Source: Legionella_C dresdenensis (lineage in GTDB: Bacteria > Pseudomonadota > Gammaproteobacteria > Legionellales > Legionellaceae). From it: 64,000 nucleotides of DNA. Positions 44,270 through 52,821 of the stretch are shown piece by piece. The stretch is taken from contig NZ_JBHSAB010000005.1 of assembly GCF_042649825.1 (NCBI RefSeq), forward strand, positions 29,697-93,696, given 5' to 3'. The stretch's first letter is position 1; the number at the start of each line of letters is the position of its first letter. A program made the position numbers and the translations under genes. Below the pieces are notes generated by a model. The model worked only from the letters and a program-made list of their open reading frames with translations. It searched no databases and was not told the origin of the DNA.

Positions 44270-45667
44270 TTACTCTTGAGCCAGAAACTTTACCTCATCC
44301 ATCATAGCATCAGTCCGAGCCAGTAAATACCGATCGTTTTTTGCCAGTATTTTAGCCTGGCGCAGACTGCGCAGGGCTTCCCGGTGGCGTCCCTGAAGCA
44401 ATTGGCATTGCGCCTCAGTGAAATAGGCATAAGCCTTCTGATTGGCGGCAGATTGTGCTCTTGCCAGCTGTTCGCATAAAATCAAATCCTTTTTAAAGCG
44501 CCGTGAACCTTTGAGTAAAACGGCTGATGCTTTTTCTGCTTTTCCAGCAGCCAGCAACCCCTGCCCATATGCCATCAGTGCGGCATAATTTTCGGGATAT
44601 AATGTTTGCAAGTCCTGAAGCCTTTTAATAGCGGCCTCATATTCCTTATTGCCGGTTTCGGCCTGCGCCATAGCGATTTGATAAAATAAATTATTATTGT
44701 CATGGGCTAATAATGGATTGATAAGGGATTTGGCTTGCCCGAATTGATTTATGCCAAGCAAAGCCAGTGCATGGCCAAAGGCGCAGGCGGCAGCAGGCGT
44801 TTTTTTATTGCAGCCGTGTTGGTAATACTCGAGTAACTGCTTGCTATCGCGGGCAACATCATTACGTAATAATTCTTTAAACAAAAAATAATCCATGCTG
44901 TCAGCGTGATCTTTATTTTTCAACTGAAAACTTCGGTTTTCCGCTTCCGCAATCCGGTCTTCATCAAGCGGGTGAGTGCGTAAAATGGCGGGAATATTGG
45001 CGGTATAATAATAACGGGCACTTTGTTGCATTTTCTTAAAAAAACCAGCCATTGCCCGGGGATCAAATCCTGCCTGGCTGAGCATGCTGATTCCGATACG
45101 GTCCGCTTCTTTCTCATTTGCCCGCGTGAAATTAATATTATCCTGAGCAAAACCAGTCATAGTCGCAGCCATTGCTCCGCTACCCAGGGTCGGATTAATT
45201 GCGCCAAGGGCTGCAGCGGCCAGCAGAGAAGCCAGCATGGGAATCTGCATTTGTTTCTGATGTTCAAGCATACGGTATAGATGATGCAAACGGACGTGGG
45301 CTATTTCATGCGCCATAACGGCTGCCAGTTCACTCTCATTCTCACTGGCCAGGATAAGCTGCGAATTAATGCCGATATATCCGCCCGGACCGGCAAAAGC
45401 ATTAATTTCAATGGATTTGACAATAAAAAAATAGGGTACCCGAATGTGCCCATAAGCGGCCAATTGCTTTCCAATATGATTTATATACTGTGTGGCCAAG
45501 GGGTGGCGCTCAACACTGTCAGCTTGATTAATTTGCTGTACGAACTCCTTTTCAAGTTCGTCAAGCTCCTGATTTGAATAGGGGGAAAAGCTATACAAAG
45601 GATTGCAGAACAGCATTGCTGCCAGGATGATTTTTATTTTCAAACCAGGCCCAGATCCTTGTCTCAC
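44270..45667 (-). CDS. bepA: Periplasmic M48 metalloprotease with TPRs, BepA-like
   Basis: 465 residues beginning at GTG (45665-45667) behind AGGAAGG. A signal peptide (KIKIILAAMLFCNPLYSFS) precedes the M48 domain with zinc motif MAHEIAHVRLHH (about residue 142) and the downstream Glu in NEKEADRIGISML. The C-terminal 200 residues are TPR-like. BepA (YfgC) acts at the BAM complex, degrading or promoting assembly of LptD and other outer-membrane proteins; bamD is at 53.7 kb. Symbol by domain architecture. Confidence 0.88.
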   Translation of the reverse strand: MRQGSGPGLKIKIILAAMLFCNPLYSFSPYSNQELDELEKEFVQQINQADSVERHPLATQYINHIGKQLAAYGHIRVPYFFIVKSIEINAFAGPGGYIGINSQLILASENESELAAVMAHEIAHVRLHHLYRMLEHQKQMQIPMLASLLAAAALGAINPTLGSGAMAATMTGFAQDNINFTRANEKEADRIGISMLSQAGFDPRAMAGFFKKMQQSARYYYTANIPAILRTHPLDEDRIAEAENRSFQLKNKDHADSMDYFLFKELLRNDVARDSKQLLEYYQHGCNKKTPAAACAFGHALALLGINQFGQAKSLINPLLAHDNNNLFYQIAMAQAETGNKEYEAAIKRLQDLQTLYPENYAALMAYGQGLLAAGKAEKASAVLLKGSRRFKKDLILCEQLARAQSAANQKAYAYFTEAQCQLLQGRHREALRSLRQAKILAKNDRYLLARTDAMMDEVKFLAQE

Positions 45668-45760
45668 GAATTACCTTCCTAATTCAATCATTTCTTGACA
45701 ATAATAAACAATTTGCTTCTTCATGTACAAATTTATCAGTACAACTTAAGACAAAAATTG

Positions 45761-45906
45761 CTTTGCACAGGACAATTTTTTTGTATTACATGTAGGTTGG
45801 GTCGTTCCGACCCAACATTTCTTCAATCACTTTTCAGATCTTGAGTGCCTGATAAAAGGCTTGTTGGGTCAAAACGACCCAACCTACAAAATTGTCCTTT
45901 GCAAAG
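45761..45906. repeat. Inverted-repeat element, family A (full copy 2)
   Basis: 146 bp beginning CTTTGCACAGGACAATTTTT and ending in the inverted counterpart AAAATTGTCCTTTGCAAAG, with inner arms TGTAGGTTGGGTCGTT and AACGACCCAACCTACA. It matches the element at 2894-3041 in both arms and in scattered central bases (GAGTGC(T)TGAT). It lies in the 410-base gap between bepA and ribD; the rest of that gap (45907-46077) shows nothing recognised. Confidence 0.82.
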
Positions 45907-46077
45907 GAAATAAGGTTAGTTTTTGCTCTAAAAATATCAGAGTGGAGGTGATTTTTACAAGTAGTATGAATAGGTTGTTGAATGACCAGAGTTTAGTGTG
46001 AAATCTATTGCAATAGCGACTATAATAAAATTGAATAATTTGTTATCATGCGATGATTTTAACCCGTTGATTTTACT

Positions 46078-47151
46078 ATGCACAGACAATTTATGATTGC
46101 GGCGCTTGAACAAGCCTGGAATGGCCGGGGTTTTTGCGCGCCTAATCCAGCGGTAGGAGCTGTTGTTGTGCATAATGATAAAATTATAGCAAGTGGCTGG
46201 CATCATGGTGTAGGAACAGCTCATGCTGAACAGGCCGCACTGCAACAATTATCGGAATACCCTAATGATATCACCTTGTATGTGACCCTTGAGCCCTGTA
46301 ATCATTGGGGGCGAACGCCGCCTTGTGTTTCCGGCATAATTGCCGCAGGTGTTAAACGCGTTGTCTATGGTTATCCCGATCCCAACCCTGTTGTAGCAGC
46401 GAATAACACGCCTCAGATACTGAAAGAAAATGGCATAGAAGTTATTCATTATCCATTGGCTGAGATTGATCAGTTTTATCAAAGCTACTCCTGGTGGACA
46501 CGGACCCGAAAACCGTGGGTTACGGCCAAAATTGCGCAATCGTTAGATGGTAAAATAGCAGCCCGCAATGGACAGCCGGTGAAATTGTCAAACGACGCCT
46601 GCGCACAGTTTACCCATCAGCAACGGCTACATAGTGATATTATTTTAACTAGCTCAAAAACAGTCATTAATGACAATCCCAGGCTTAATGCCAGACTGAA
46701 AGATAAAATATATGCCAAGCCGATTGCTGTTATTGATAGTGATTTAGCGGTAAAGGCAACTGCTGAAATTTTTACAACGGCTCAATTTTGCCGTATATTT
46801 CACGCCGAGTCAGTGCAGCCAGAGCAAAAAATTGCCAATTGTGACTATCATGCTGTCAAAATGGAGAAGGGGCGTCTGGATTTGCATCAAATCATTACTC
46901 ATCTCGGCAGTCTGGGATATCACGATGTCTGGGTTGAGGCCGGCGGTGAATTGTTTTCAGCATTGCATAAACAGGGATTGATTAATAAAACATATCTGTA
47001 TATTGTTCCCAGGATTTTGGGCAATGCCGCAATATCAGCATACCATGACGATATTTTCCAAAATCGGGAGTATGATATCTTATGGCAGCCGTTCGCTGAT
47101 AATATGATAGTCGATATTGTCTGGCAGGAGAGGGAATGCGTACATTCTTAA
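46078..47151 (+). CDS. ribD: Bifunctional pyrimidine deaminase/reductase
   Basis: Second and third steps of riboflavin synthesis from the GTP cyclohydrolase II product. 357 residues: deaminase domain with zinc motif TAHAEQAAL and LEPCNHWGRTPPCVSGI, then reductase domain with WVTAKIAQSLDGKIAARNGQ, VWVEAGGELFSAL. The family NPAVGAVVVH motif is present near the N-terminus. First gene of the rib cluster. Ribosome-binding site weak. Confidence 0.96.
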   Translation: MHRQFMIAALEQAWNGRGFCAPNPAVGAVVVHNDKIIASGWHHGVGTAHAEQAALQQLSEYPNDITLYVTLEPCNHWGRTPPCVSGIIAAGVKRVVYGYPDPNPVVAANNTPQILKENGIEVIHYPLAEIDQFYQSYSWWTRTRKPWVTAKIAQSLDGKIAARNGQPVKLSNDACAQFTHQQRLHSDIILTSSKTVINDNPRLNARLKDKIYAKPIAVIDSDLAVKATAEIFTTAQFCRIFHAESVQPEQKIANCDYHAVKMEKGRLDLHQIITHLGSLGYHDVWVEAGGELFSALHKQGLINKTYLYIVPRILGNAAISAYHDDIFQNREYDILWQPFADNMIVDIVWQERECVHS

Positions 47152-47264
47152 TCAAGTTATGGCGCGCCCTTAATTATAAAACGTTTGCTATTTTTAGTTA
47201 TTTGACCCGTATTATTGCGCATCCGCTCACTATTTCGGGCCAGTTGAAAAATGAGGTTGAATAA
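47136..47264 (+). CDS. 42-residue ORF between ribD and ribBA
   Basis: ATG at 47136 lies 16 bases inside ribD, right behind CAGGAGAGGG, and its TAA shares a base with the ribBA start (TAATG), so it is positioned as a translational coupler. The product starts MRTFLIKLWRALNYK, is basic at the N-terminus, and has a weakly hydrophobic centre (TFAIFSYLTRIIA). It does not resemble riboflavin synthase, which occupies this place in many proteobacterial rib operons. It could be a leader-like peptide, a small membrane-associated protein, or non-functional. Confidence 0.45.
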   Translation: MRTFLIKLWRALNYKTFAIFSYLTRIIAHPLTISGQLKNEVE

Positions 47265-48475
47265 TGTCAACAAGCCCTTTTACGACAATTGAACACGCCA
47301 TTGAAACCATCAAGGCTGGCGGCATGATTATTTTAATGGATGACGAAAATCGTGAAAACGAAGGGGATTTGGTTGTTGCCGCTGACTTTGCAACAGCTGA
47401 GGCGGTCAATTTTATGTCCCGTTTTGGCTGTGGTTTAATCTGTTTGTCAATGGCTGATGAGATGGTCGACAGGCTGGGGCTGCCCATGATGTCAAACAAT
47501 AACCGTTCGCCATACGGCACGGCTTTTACTGTTTCTATTGAGGCTGCAAACGGCGTATCAACAGGCATCTCAGCCAGAGATAGGGCCACAACAATTGCCG
47601 TTGCAATTGATCCGGCAGCGACTCCTAAAGACGTAATTACACCAGGCCACGTTTTTCCTTTAAAAGCTAGAAAAGGCGGGGTGTTAGAACGTCCTGGCCA
47701 AACAGAGGGCAGTGTTGATCTGGCGAAACTCGCTGGATTAAAGCCTGCTGCCATGATTTGCGAAATCATTAATGAAGATGGCACCATGAGCCGTCGTGAT
47801 GATCTGGCGGCTTTTTCGCGCCAGCACAATATTCCAATGGTGACTGTACGTGATTTGATTGATTATCGGGTTCGCCGTGAGCAATTGGTAACGGTAGCTG
47901 CCAAATCAAATATTCCTCTTCATGAGTATGGTGATTTCACCATGACTGTTTTTAAAAATCAGCTGGATTCAGCCGAACATTTTACTCTGGTAAAAGCACC
48001 GGCAACTTCCGGGCAGGCGCCGTTGGTACGGATACACTCTGAATGCATTACTGGTGATGTGTTTGGCTCGTGCAAATGTGATTGCGGCGAGCAGCTTAAA
48101 CAGTCTCTGGCACTGATTGCAAAGCAGGGCGGTATGCTTATTTATTTAAGACAGGAAGGTCGAGGGATAGGCCTTGCAAACAAATTGAAAGCTTATGAAT
48201 TGCAAGAGCAAGGTTTAGATACGGTGGAAGCGAATTTGAAGCTTGGTTTACCGGCTGATGCACGAGATTATGCGATTGCGTTTCAGATTCTGAAATTTTC
48301 AGGCATTGATGTTTTGCGTTTACTGACAAATAATCCTGAAAAAGTCCAGGCGCTTGAAAAATACGGGATTCAGGTTAACGAGCGAATTCCTTTAACGGTT
48401 ACGCCATCTCATGCCAATCGCAATTATCTGAAAACCAAACAAATCAAGCTTGGTCACTTTTTAACCATTGATTAA
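47264..48475 (+). CDS. ribBA: Bifunctional DHBP synthase / GTP cyclohydrolase II
   Basis: 403 residues. N-terminal DHBP synthase: MILMDDENRENEGDLVVAAD, DRATTIAVAIDP, GHVFPLKARKGGVLERPGQT. C-terminal GTP cyclohydrolase II: RIHSECITGDVFGSCKCDCG with the three zinc cysteines, IYLRQEGRGIGLANKL and RLLTNNPEKV. In some proteobacterial RibBA proteins the GCHII half is degenerate, but here the zinc and catalytic residues (Cys cluster, GRGIG, Arg) all look intact. The gene is between the 42-codon ORF (1-base overlap) and ribH (8-base gap). Confidence 0.96.
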   Translation: MSTSPFTTIEHAIETIKAGGMIILMDDENRENEGDLVVAADFATAEAVNFMSRFGCGLICLSMADEMVDRLGLPMMSNNNRSPYGTAFTVSIEAANGVSTGISARDRATTIAVAIDPAATPKDVITPGHVFPLKARKGGVLERPGQTEGSVDLAKLAGLKPAAMICEIINEDGTMSRRDDLAAFSRQHNIPMVTVRDLIDYRVRREQLVTVAAKSNIPLHEYGDFTMTVFKNQLDSAEHFTLVKAPATSGQAPLVRIHSECITGDVFGSCKCDCGEQLKQSLALIAKQGGMLIYLRQEGRGIGLANKLKAYELQEQGLDTVEANLKLGLPADARDYAIAFQILKFSGIDVLRLLTNNPEKVQALEKYGIQVNERIPLTVTPSHANRNYLKTKQIKLGHFLTID

Positions 48476-48483
48476 GGATAATT

Positions 48484-48951
48484 ATGAAATTTATCAATGC
48501 TGCCGCAGGAGAGCGTACTTCTTCTTTTCCCGTTGCAATTGTTGTCAGTCAGTTTAATCAGCCAATCACCGATGAACTGAAAAACGGCGCAATAGCACGG
48601 TTGCAGCAAGCCGGTATTAAAGATAGCGATATTACTGTGATTGAAGTACCAGGCGCAGTTGAGATCCCTTTAATTGCCAAACGCCTGGCAATTAAAGGCG
48701 AAGTTGAAGTTATCATTGCCCTGGGCGCTGTCATCCGCGGCGAAACAACTCATTATGATTACGTTTGTAATCTGGTTAGCGACGGTTGCCAGCAGATTGC
48801 TCTCGAATACAATATTCCGGTTATCTTTGGTGTCCTGACCACTGAAAATGATGAGCAAGCCTGGGACAGACTAGGTGGAAAGCACGGCCATAAAGGCAAA
48901 GACGCCGCCGATTGCGCACTGGATATGCACACAATTTTACGTGCATTGTAA
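48484..48951 (+). CDS. ribH: 6,7-dimethyl-8-ribityllumazine synthase
   Basis: Penultimate step of riboflavin synthesis. 155 residues with FPVAIVVSQFNQPITDEL, the substrate-binding VPGAVEIPLIAKRLA, ALGAVIRGETTHYDYVCN with catalytic His, and PVIFGVLTTENDEQAWDR. The distinct riboflavin synthase (ribE/ribC) expected to finish the pathway is not in this cluster. nusB, often next, is absent; pyrG follows instead. Confidence 0.96.
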   Translation: MKFINAAAGERTSSFPVAIVVSQFNQPITDELKNGAIARLQQAGIKDSDITVIEVPGAVEIPLIAKRLAIKGEVEVIIALGAVIRGETTHYDYVCNLVSDGCQQIALEYNIPVIFGVLTTENDEQAWDRLGGKHGHKGKDAADCALDMHTILRAL

Positions 48952-48970
48952 TTATATCCATTACCGCAGC

Positions 48971-48989
48971 TTGGGTCTTATTGACCCAA
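48971..48989. repeat. Family A half-site relic
   Basis: TTGGGTCTTATTGACCCAA just after ribH: a decayed palindrome of the GGGTC/GACCC type of family A. Confidence 0.5.
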
Positions 48990-49057
48990 CAAAACCCTTT
49001 CCTCAAACAAAAAAATAAAATCACTACTAATTCTGCCTGCTTTTTGATAAAATTAAG

Positions 49058-49119
49058 CCCCGTTCATATGCAAAAATAATTAATCCGCTTACAAGCGGGT
49101 TCAGGCATTCCAAACGGGG
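49058..49119 (+). promoter_or_regulatory. Structured leader before pyrG
   Basis: CCCCGTT (49058-49064) can pair with AACGGGG (49113-49119), and between them AATCCGCTT/AAGCGGGTT (49082-49101) forms a separate hairpin with a 2-base loop-closing gap. The outer stem includes the only purine-rich Shine-Dalgarno-like sequence (GGGG, six bases before the ATG), so folding would hide the ribosome-binding site. No known riboswitch class is recognised. Confidence 0.45.
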
Positions 49120-49125
49120 TCTTTC

Positions 49126-50760
49126 ATGGCAAACTATTTATTTATTACTGGCGGTGTAGTTTCTTCTCTTGGCAAAGGTATTGCCGCAGCCTCACTGGCC
49201 GCTATTCTTGAAGCGCGTGGCTTGAAAGTCACTCTGATTAAGCTCGATCCATACATCAACGTTGATCCCGGTACAATGAGCCCTTTTCAGCATGGTGAAG
49301 TATTTGTTACCGAAGATGGGGCTGAAACAGATTTGGATCTTGGGCACTACGAGCGTTTTGTACGCACGACCATGACCAAGCGCAATAATTTTACCTCAGG
49401 TAAAATCTACGAAACCGTGATTAAAAAAGAACGGCGGGGCGACTACCTTGGCGGCACGGTTCAGGTTATTCCTCATATCACCAATGAAATCATCCGTTCA
49501 ATTAAAGCTGGAGCAGAAGGTTTTGATGTTGCCATGATTGAAATTGGCGGAACAGTAGGGGATATTGAATCATTACCGTTTCTTGAAGCAATCCGGCAAA
49601 TGCGTATTGAGCTTGGTTCCCAACGCTCCCTGTTCATTCACTTGACCCTGGTACCCTATATTCCGACGTCCGGCGAAACCAAAACCAAACCTACCCAGCA
49701 CTCGGTAAAAGAGCTCCGTTCTATTGGTATTCAGCCCGATATTTTAATCTGCCGTTCAGAAAAGCCCCTTTCAGTGGCGGATCGGGCTAAAATTGCTTTA
49801 TTTACCAACGTTGAAAAAGAAGGGGTTATTTCACTCCAGGATGCCAAAAGCATTTACCAGATCCCAATGATTCTGCACGAGCAAGGACTTGATGAAATCG
49901 TTGTCAGGAAGCTGGGCATGTCTATTGAACCTGCTAATTTGCAGGAATGGGAAGCAGTTGTTGCCGCTCAGGCAATACAGACCAGAACCGTCAAAGTAGC
50001 TATGGTAGGCAAGTATACCGAATTAAATGATGCCTATAAATCGATCAATGAAGCGCTTTGTCATGGCGGAATTCATACTCAGACCAAGGTGGAAATCGTT
50101 TATATTGATGCTGAACTGATTGAAAATAAGGGCACTGAATTACTGGCTGATGCGGATGCAATATTAATTCCAGGCGGGTTCGGCGAGCGCGGCATCGAAG
50201 GTAAAATCCGTGCGATTCAATATGCCCGCGAAGCCAAAGTGCCGTTTTTGGGAATTTGCCTTGGCATGCAAACCGCAGTGATTGAATTTGCCCGTAATGT
50301 AGCCGGTATGACCAATGCCAACTCCACAGAGTTTGACAAAAGTACGCCTTATCCGGTTGTGGGCTTAATCAACGAATGGATGGAAGCCGATGGCAGCGTC
50401 AATCTGCGTGATGAAAACACTGATTTGGGTGGAACCATGCGGCTTGGAGCTCAGAAATGCCTGCTGGATCGCAGCTCAAAGGCATATGCCATCTATCAGA
50501 AAGAGCAGATTTTAGAACGGCACCGTCATCGCTATGAGGTCAATAACCAGTTAGTTGGAAAGCTGGTTGAAAAGGGGCTTGTGATTTCTGGCCGCTCAGG
50601 CGATAACACATTGGTTGAAATGGTGGAGTTGCCAGATCATCCCTGGTTTGTTGCCTGCCAGTTCCACCCTGAATTTACTTCAACCCCGCGCGATGGCCAT
50701 CCCTTGTTTATACAGTTTGTTACTGCTGCCCGCGCGTATCACGAACAGAAGGATAACTAA
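49126..50760 (+). CDS. pyrG: CTP synthase
   Basis: Amidates UTP to CTP using glutamine. 544 residues: synthase domain with FITGGVVSSLGKGIAAASL (P-loop), IKLDPYINVDPGTMSPFQHG and RSEKPLSV; class I glutamine amidotransferase domain with nucleophile Cys in FLGICLGMQ and His/Glu in CQFHPEFTSTP. kdsA follows with a one-base TAATG overlap; pyrG-kdsA(-eno) order is standard in gammaproteobacteria, although eno does not follow here. Confidence 0.98.
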   Translation: MANYLFITGGVVSSLGKGIAAASLAAILEARGLKVTLIKLDPYINVDPGTMSPFQHGEVFVTEDGAETDLDLGHYERFVRTTMTKRNNFTSGKIYETVIKKERRGDYLGGTVQVIPHITNEIIRSIKAGAEGFDVAMIEIGGTVGDIESLPFLEAIRQMRIELGSQRSLFIHLTLVPYIPTSGETKTKPTQHSVKELRSIGIQPDILICRSEKPLSVADRAKIALFTNVEKEGVISLQDAKSIYQIPMILHEQGLDEIVVRKLGMSIEPANLQEWEAVVAAQAIQTRTVKVAMVGKYTELNDAYKSINEALCHGGIHTQTKVEIVYIDAELIENKGTELLADADAILIPGGFGERGIEGKIRAIQYAREAKVPFLGICLGMQTAVIEFARNVAGMTNANSTEFDKSTPYPVVGLINEWMEADGSVNLRDENTDLGGTMRLGAQKCLLDRSSKAYAIYQKEQILERHRHRYEVNNQLVGKLVEKGLVISGRSGDNTLVEMVELPDHPWFVACQFHPEFTSTPRDGHPLFIQFVTAARAYHEQKDN

Positions 50761-51581
50761 TGAAATTATGTGGTTTTGAAGTCGGCATTGAATCGCCCTT
50801 GTTTTTAATTGCTGGTCCCTGTGTGATCGAAAGTGAAGAAATGGCGCTGGAAACAGCCGGGTATCTGAAATCGATCTGTGCGGAACTTAAGCTGTCTTTT
50901 ATCTATAAATCGTCTTTTGATAAGGCAAACCGCTCTTCTTTGCACAGCTATCGTGGACCCGGTTTTGAAAAGGGCTTGCAGATCCTTGAAAAAGTGAAGC
51001 AACAAATTGGCGTTCCTGTGTTGACCGATGTTCATGAAGACACCCCATTGCTTGAAGTAGCAAGCGTGGTTGATGTACTGCAGACGCCGGCTTTTTTATG
51101 CCGGCAAACCAATTTCATCCAGAAAGTTGCTGCCTTGAACAAACCGGTTAACATCAAAAAAGGGCAATTTCTGTCGCCCTGGGAAATGAAACATGTGGTA
51201 ACAAAAGCACAAGCCTGCGGTAATCAGCAGATTATGGTGTGCGAGCGCGGAGCCAGTTTTGGATATAATAACCTGGTTTCCGATATGCGTTCACTGCAAA
51301 TCATGCGCGAAACCGGCTGTCCGGTTGTCTATGATGCCACTCATTCAGTTCAGTTACCTGGCGGCAATAATGGCACATCGGGGGGGCAGCGTGAATTTGT
51401 GCCTGTATTGGCAAGAGCGGCAGTCGCAGCTGGAATTGCCGGAATATTTATGGAAACTCACCCAAATCCGGACAAGGCATTAAGCGACGGCCCAAATAGC
51501 TGGCCTCTGGAGCAAATCAAACCACTGCTGGAAAGCCTGCTAGCTATCGACAAAGTAACCAAAGCAAGCTGTTTTGTGTAA
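50760..51581 (+). CDS. kdsA: KDO-8-phosphate synthase
   Basis: Condenses PEP with arabinose 5-phosphate for the inner core sugar of lipopolysaccharide. 273 residues with LIAGPCVIESEE, SFDKANRSSLHSYRGPG, LQTPAFLCRQT, NIKKGQFLSPWEM, MVCERGASFGYNNLVSDMR and GIFMETHPNPDKALSDGPN. The Asn in KANRSS and absence of a metal-site Cys motif fit the metal-independent class. Start shares one base with pyrG's stop codon. Confidence 0.97.
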   Translation: MKLCGFEVGIESPLFLIAGPCVIESEEMALETAGYLKSICAELKLSFIYKSSFDKANRSSLHSYRGPGFEKGLQILEKVKQQIGVPVLTDVHEDTPLLEVASVVDVLQTPAFLCRQTNFIQKVAALNKPVNIKKGQFLSPWEMKHVVTKAQACGNQQIMVCERGASFGYNNLVSDMRSLQIMRETGCPVVYDATHSVQLPGGNNGTSGGQREFVPVLARAAVAAGIAGIFMETHPNPDKALSDGPNSWPLEQIKPLLESLLAIDKVTKASCFV

Positions 51582-51591
51582 TCGAGAAATT

Positions 51592-51617
51592 GTCATTCCC
51601 GCGAAGGCGGGAATGAC
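51592..51617. repeat. REP family D palindrome
   Basis: GTCATTCCCGCGAAGGCGGG + AATGAC, a perfect palindrome 10 bases after kdsA. Relatives at 39846, 39904 and 63618. Confidence 0.75.
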
Positions 51618-51647
51618 AGAAACCTTAATCTATTAAGATAGTTATAA

Positions 51648-52811
51648 ATGCCTGAAAATATCAAAATTCTCGTCATTGGTGCAGGTATAGCGGGTCCTGC
51701 TGTTTGTTATTGGCTAAGAAAATTTGGCTTTTCTCCTGTATTAATTGAAAAATCTGGTTCTATTAGGAAAGGGGGACAGGCGCTGGATGTTCGCGGCATA
51801 GCGACTCATCTCGCTCGAGAAATGGGTGTTTATGATCAAATCTGTGATAGACGCACGCGAATAGAATTCGGTCGTTTTGTAGATTCATCTGGTAAAGTTC
51901 TACATGAAGAACAGGGTGAGAAATTCGGGTTCAGGCAAGATGATGAAGTCGAAATTCTGCGCGGTGATTTGGTTGAAATCCTGATGAAAACAATTGCTGA
52001 TGTACCTTGTTATTTCAATCAATCCGTTACCAGCATTGACCAGAGTGCTGATAACGTCACAGTCGCATTTATGGACGGCAAGATTGAAAAGTATGACCTG
52101 GTAATTGCTGCAGATGGTATTCACTCTGCTGCAAGGCGTATGATTTTTGATAAAAATGAATATCAGTTAATTCATCTTGACTCCTACCTTAGTACATTTA
52201 CCATTCCAAATTACCTGGGTTTGAGCCACATAGGCCTGGAGTGTGAAGCTAATCATAAAATAGTATCAATAAATAGCGATAATAACCCTGAAATAGCAAT
52301 AGCCGGATTTATGTTCCGATCGCAGCATATCCTGAACGACATCCGGGATGAGCAGGAGCAAAAACAATTCCTGCGGGATACTTTTCGCGATTTTGGTTGG
52401 GAAACACAAAATATTCTAAATCGAATGCCGGAAAGCGATGATTTTTATTTTGATGCTATTACGCAAGTAAAAATGAATAACTGGACTAAATGTCGAGTAG
52501 CGCTTATAGGCGATGCAGGGTATTGTCCTTCTCCGTTATCTGGCCAAGGTAATAATTTGGCATTCGTTGGAGCATATATCCTTGCGGGAGAATTAAAAGC
52601 TGCTAATGGTAATTATATGCAGGCCTTTGCTCGTTATAATGAACTACTACGCCCTTTCGTTGAGGCTAATCAAAAGTTTGGTGTTTGGGTAAGTAAATCA
52701 TTCCTTGTAGAAGATGAAGTTTCCAAGGAAATTGCAGAAGAGCGCTCAAAGAGAACCCTGGCCATGATAAAATCCGTTTCAAATGCGATTACCTTACCTC
52801 AATATGAATAA
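51648..52811 (+). CDS. FAD-dependent monooxygenase (PHBH/TetX-like)
   Basis: Group A flavoprotein monooxygenase, 387 residues. The N-terminal dinucleotide fold is VIGAGIAGPAVCYWLRKFGF with the acidic end of strand 2 (LIEKS); the second FAD motif is LVIAADGIHSAARRMIF (the DG motif), and the third is LIGDAGYCPSPLSGQGNNLA. These resemble TetX and related oxidases that hydroxylate aromatic or antibiotic substrates; the substrate is unknown. It is an isolated gene, AT-rich for this window, between a REP and an inverted-repeat element, suggestive of acquisition. Confidence 0.87.
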   Translation: MPENIKILVIGAGIAGPAVCYWLRKFGFSPVLIEKSGSIRKGGQALDVRGIATHLAREMGVYDQICDRRTRIEFGRFVDSSGKVLHEEQGEKFGFRQDDEVEILRGDLVEILMKTIADVPCYFNQSVTSIDQSADNVTVAFMDGKIEKYDLVIAADGIHSAARRMIFDKNEYQLIHLDSYLSTFTIPNYLGLSHIGLECEANHKIVSINSDNNPEIAIAGFMFRSQHILNDIRDEQEQKQFLRDTFRDFGWETQNILNRMPESDDFYFDAITQVKMNNWTKCRVALIGDAGYCPSPLSGQGNNLAFVGAYILAGELKAANGNYMQAFARYNELLRPFVEANQKFGVWVSKSFLVEDEVSKEIAEERSKRTLAMIKSVSNAITLPQYE

Positions 52812-52821
52812 TTAAATCAAC

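Noticed and set aside
46078..46100. FMN riboswitch upstream of ribD
   Set aside because: The 170 bases between the family A element and ribD contain no sequence resembling the conserved RFN element.
47230..47829. 199-codon open frame on the minus strand opposite ribBA
   Set aside because: Antisense to a gene with full catalytic motifs; product is composition-biased and has no family features.
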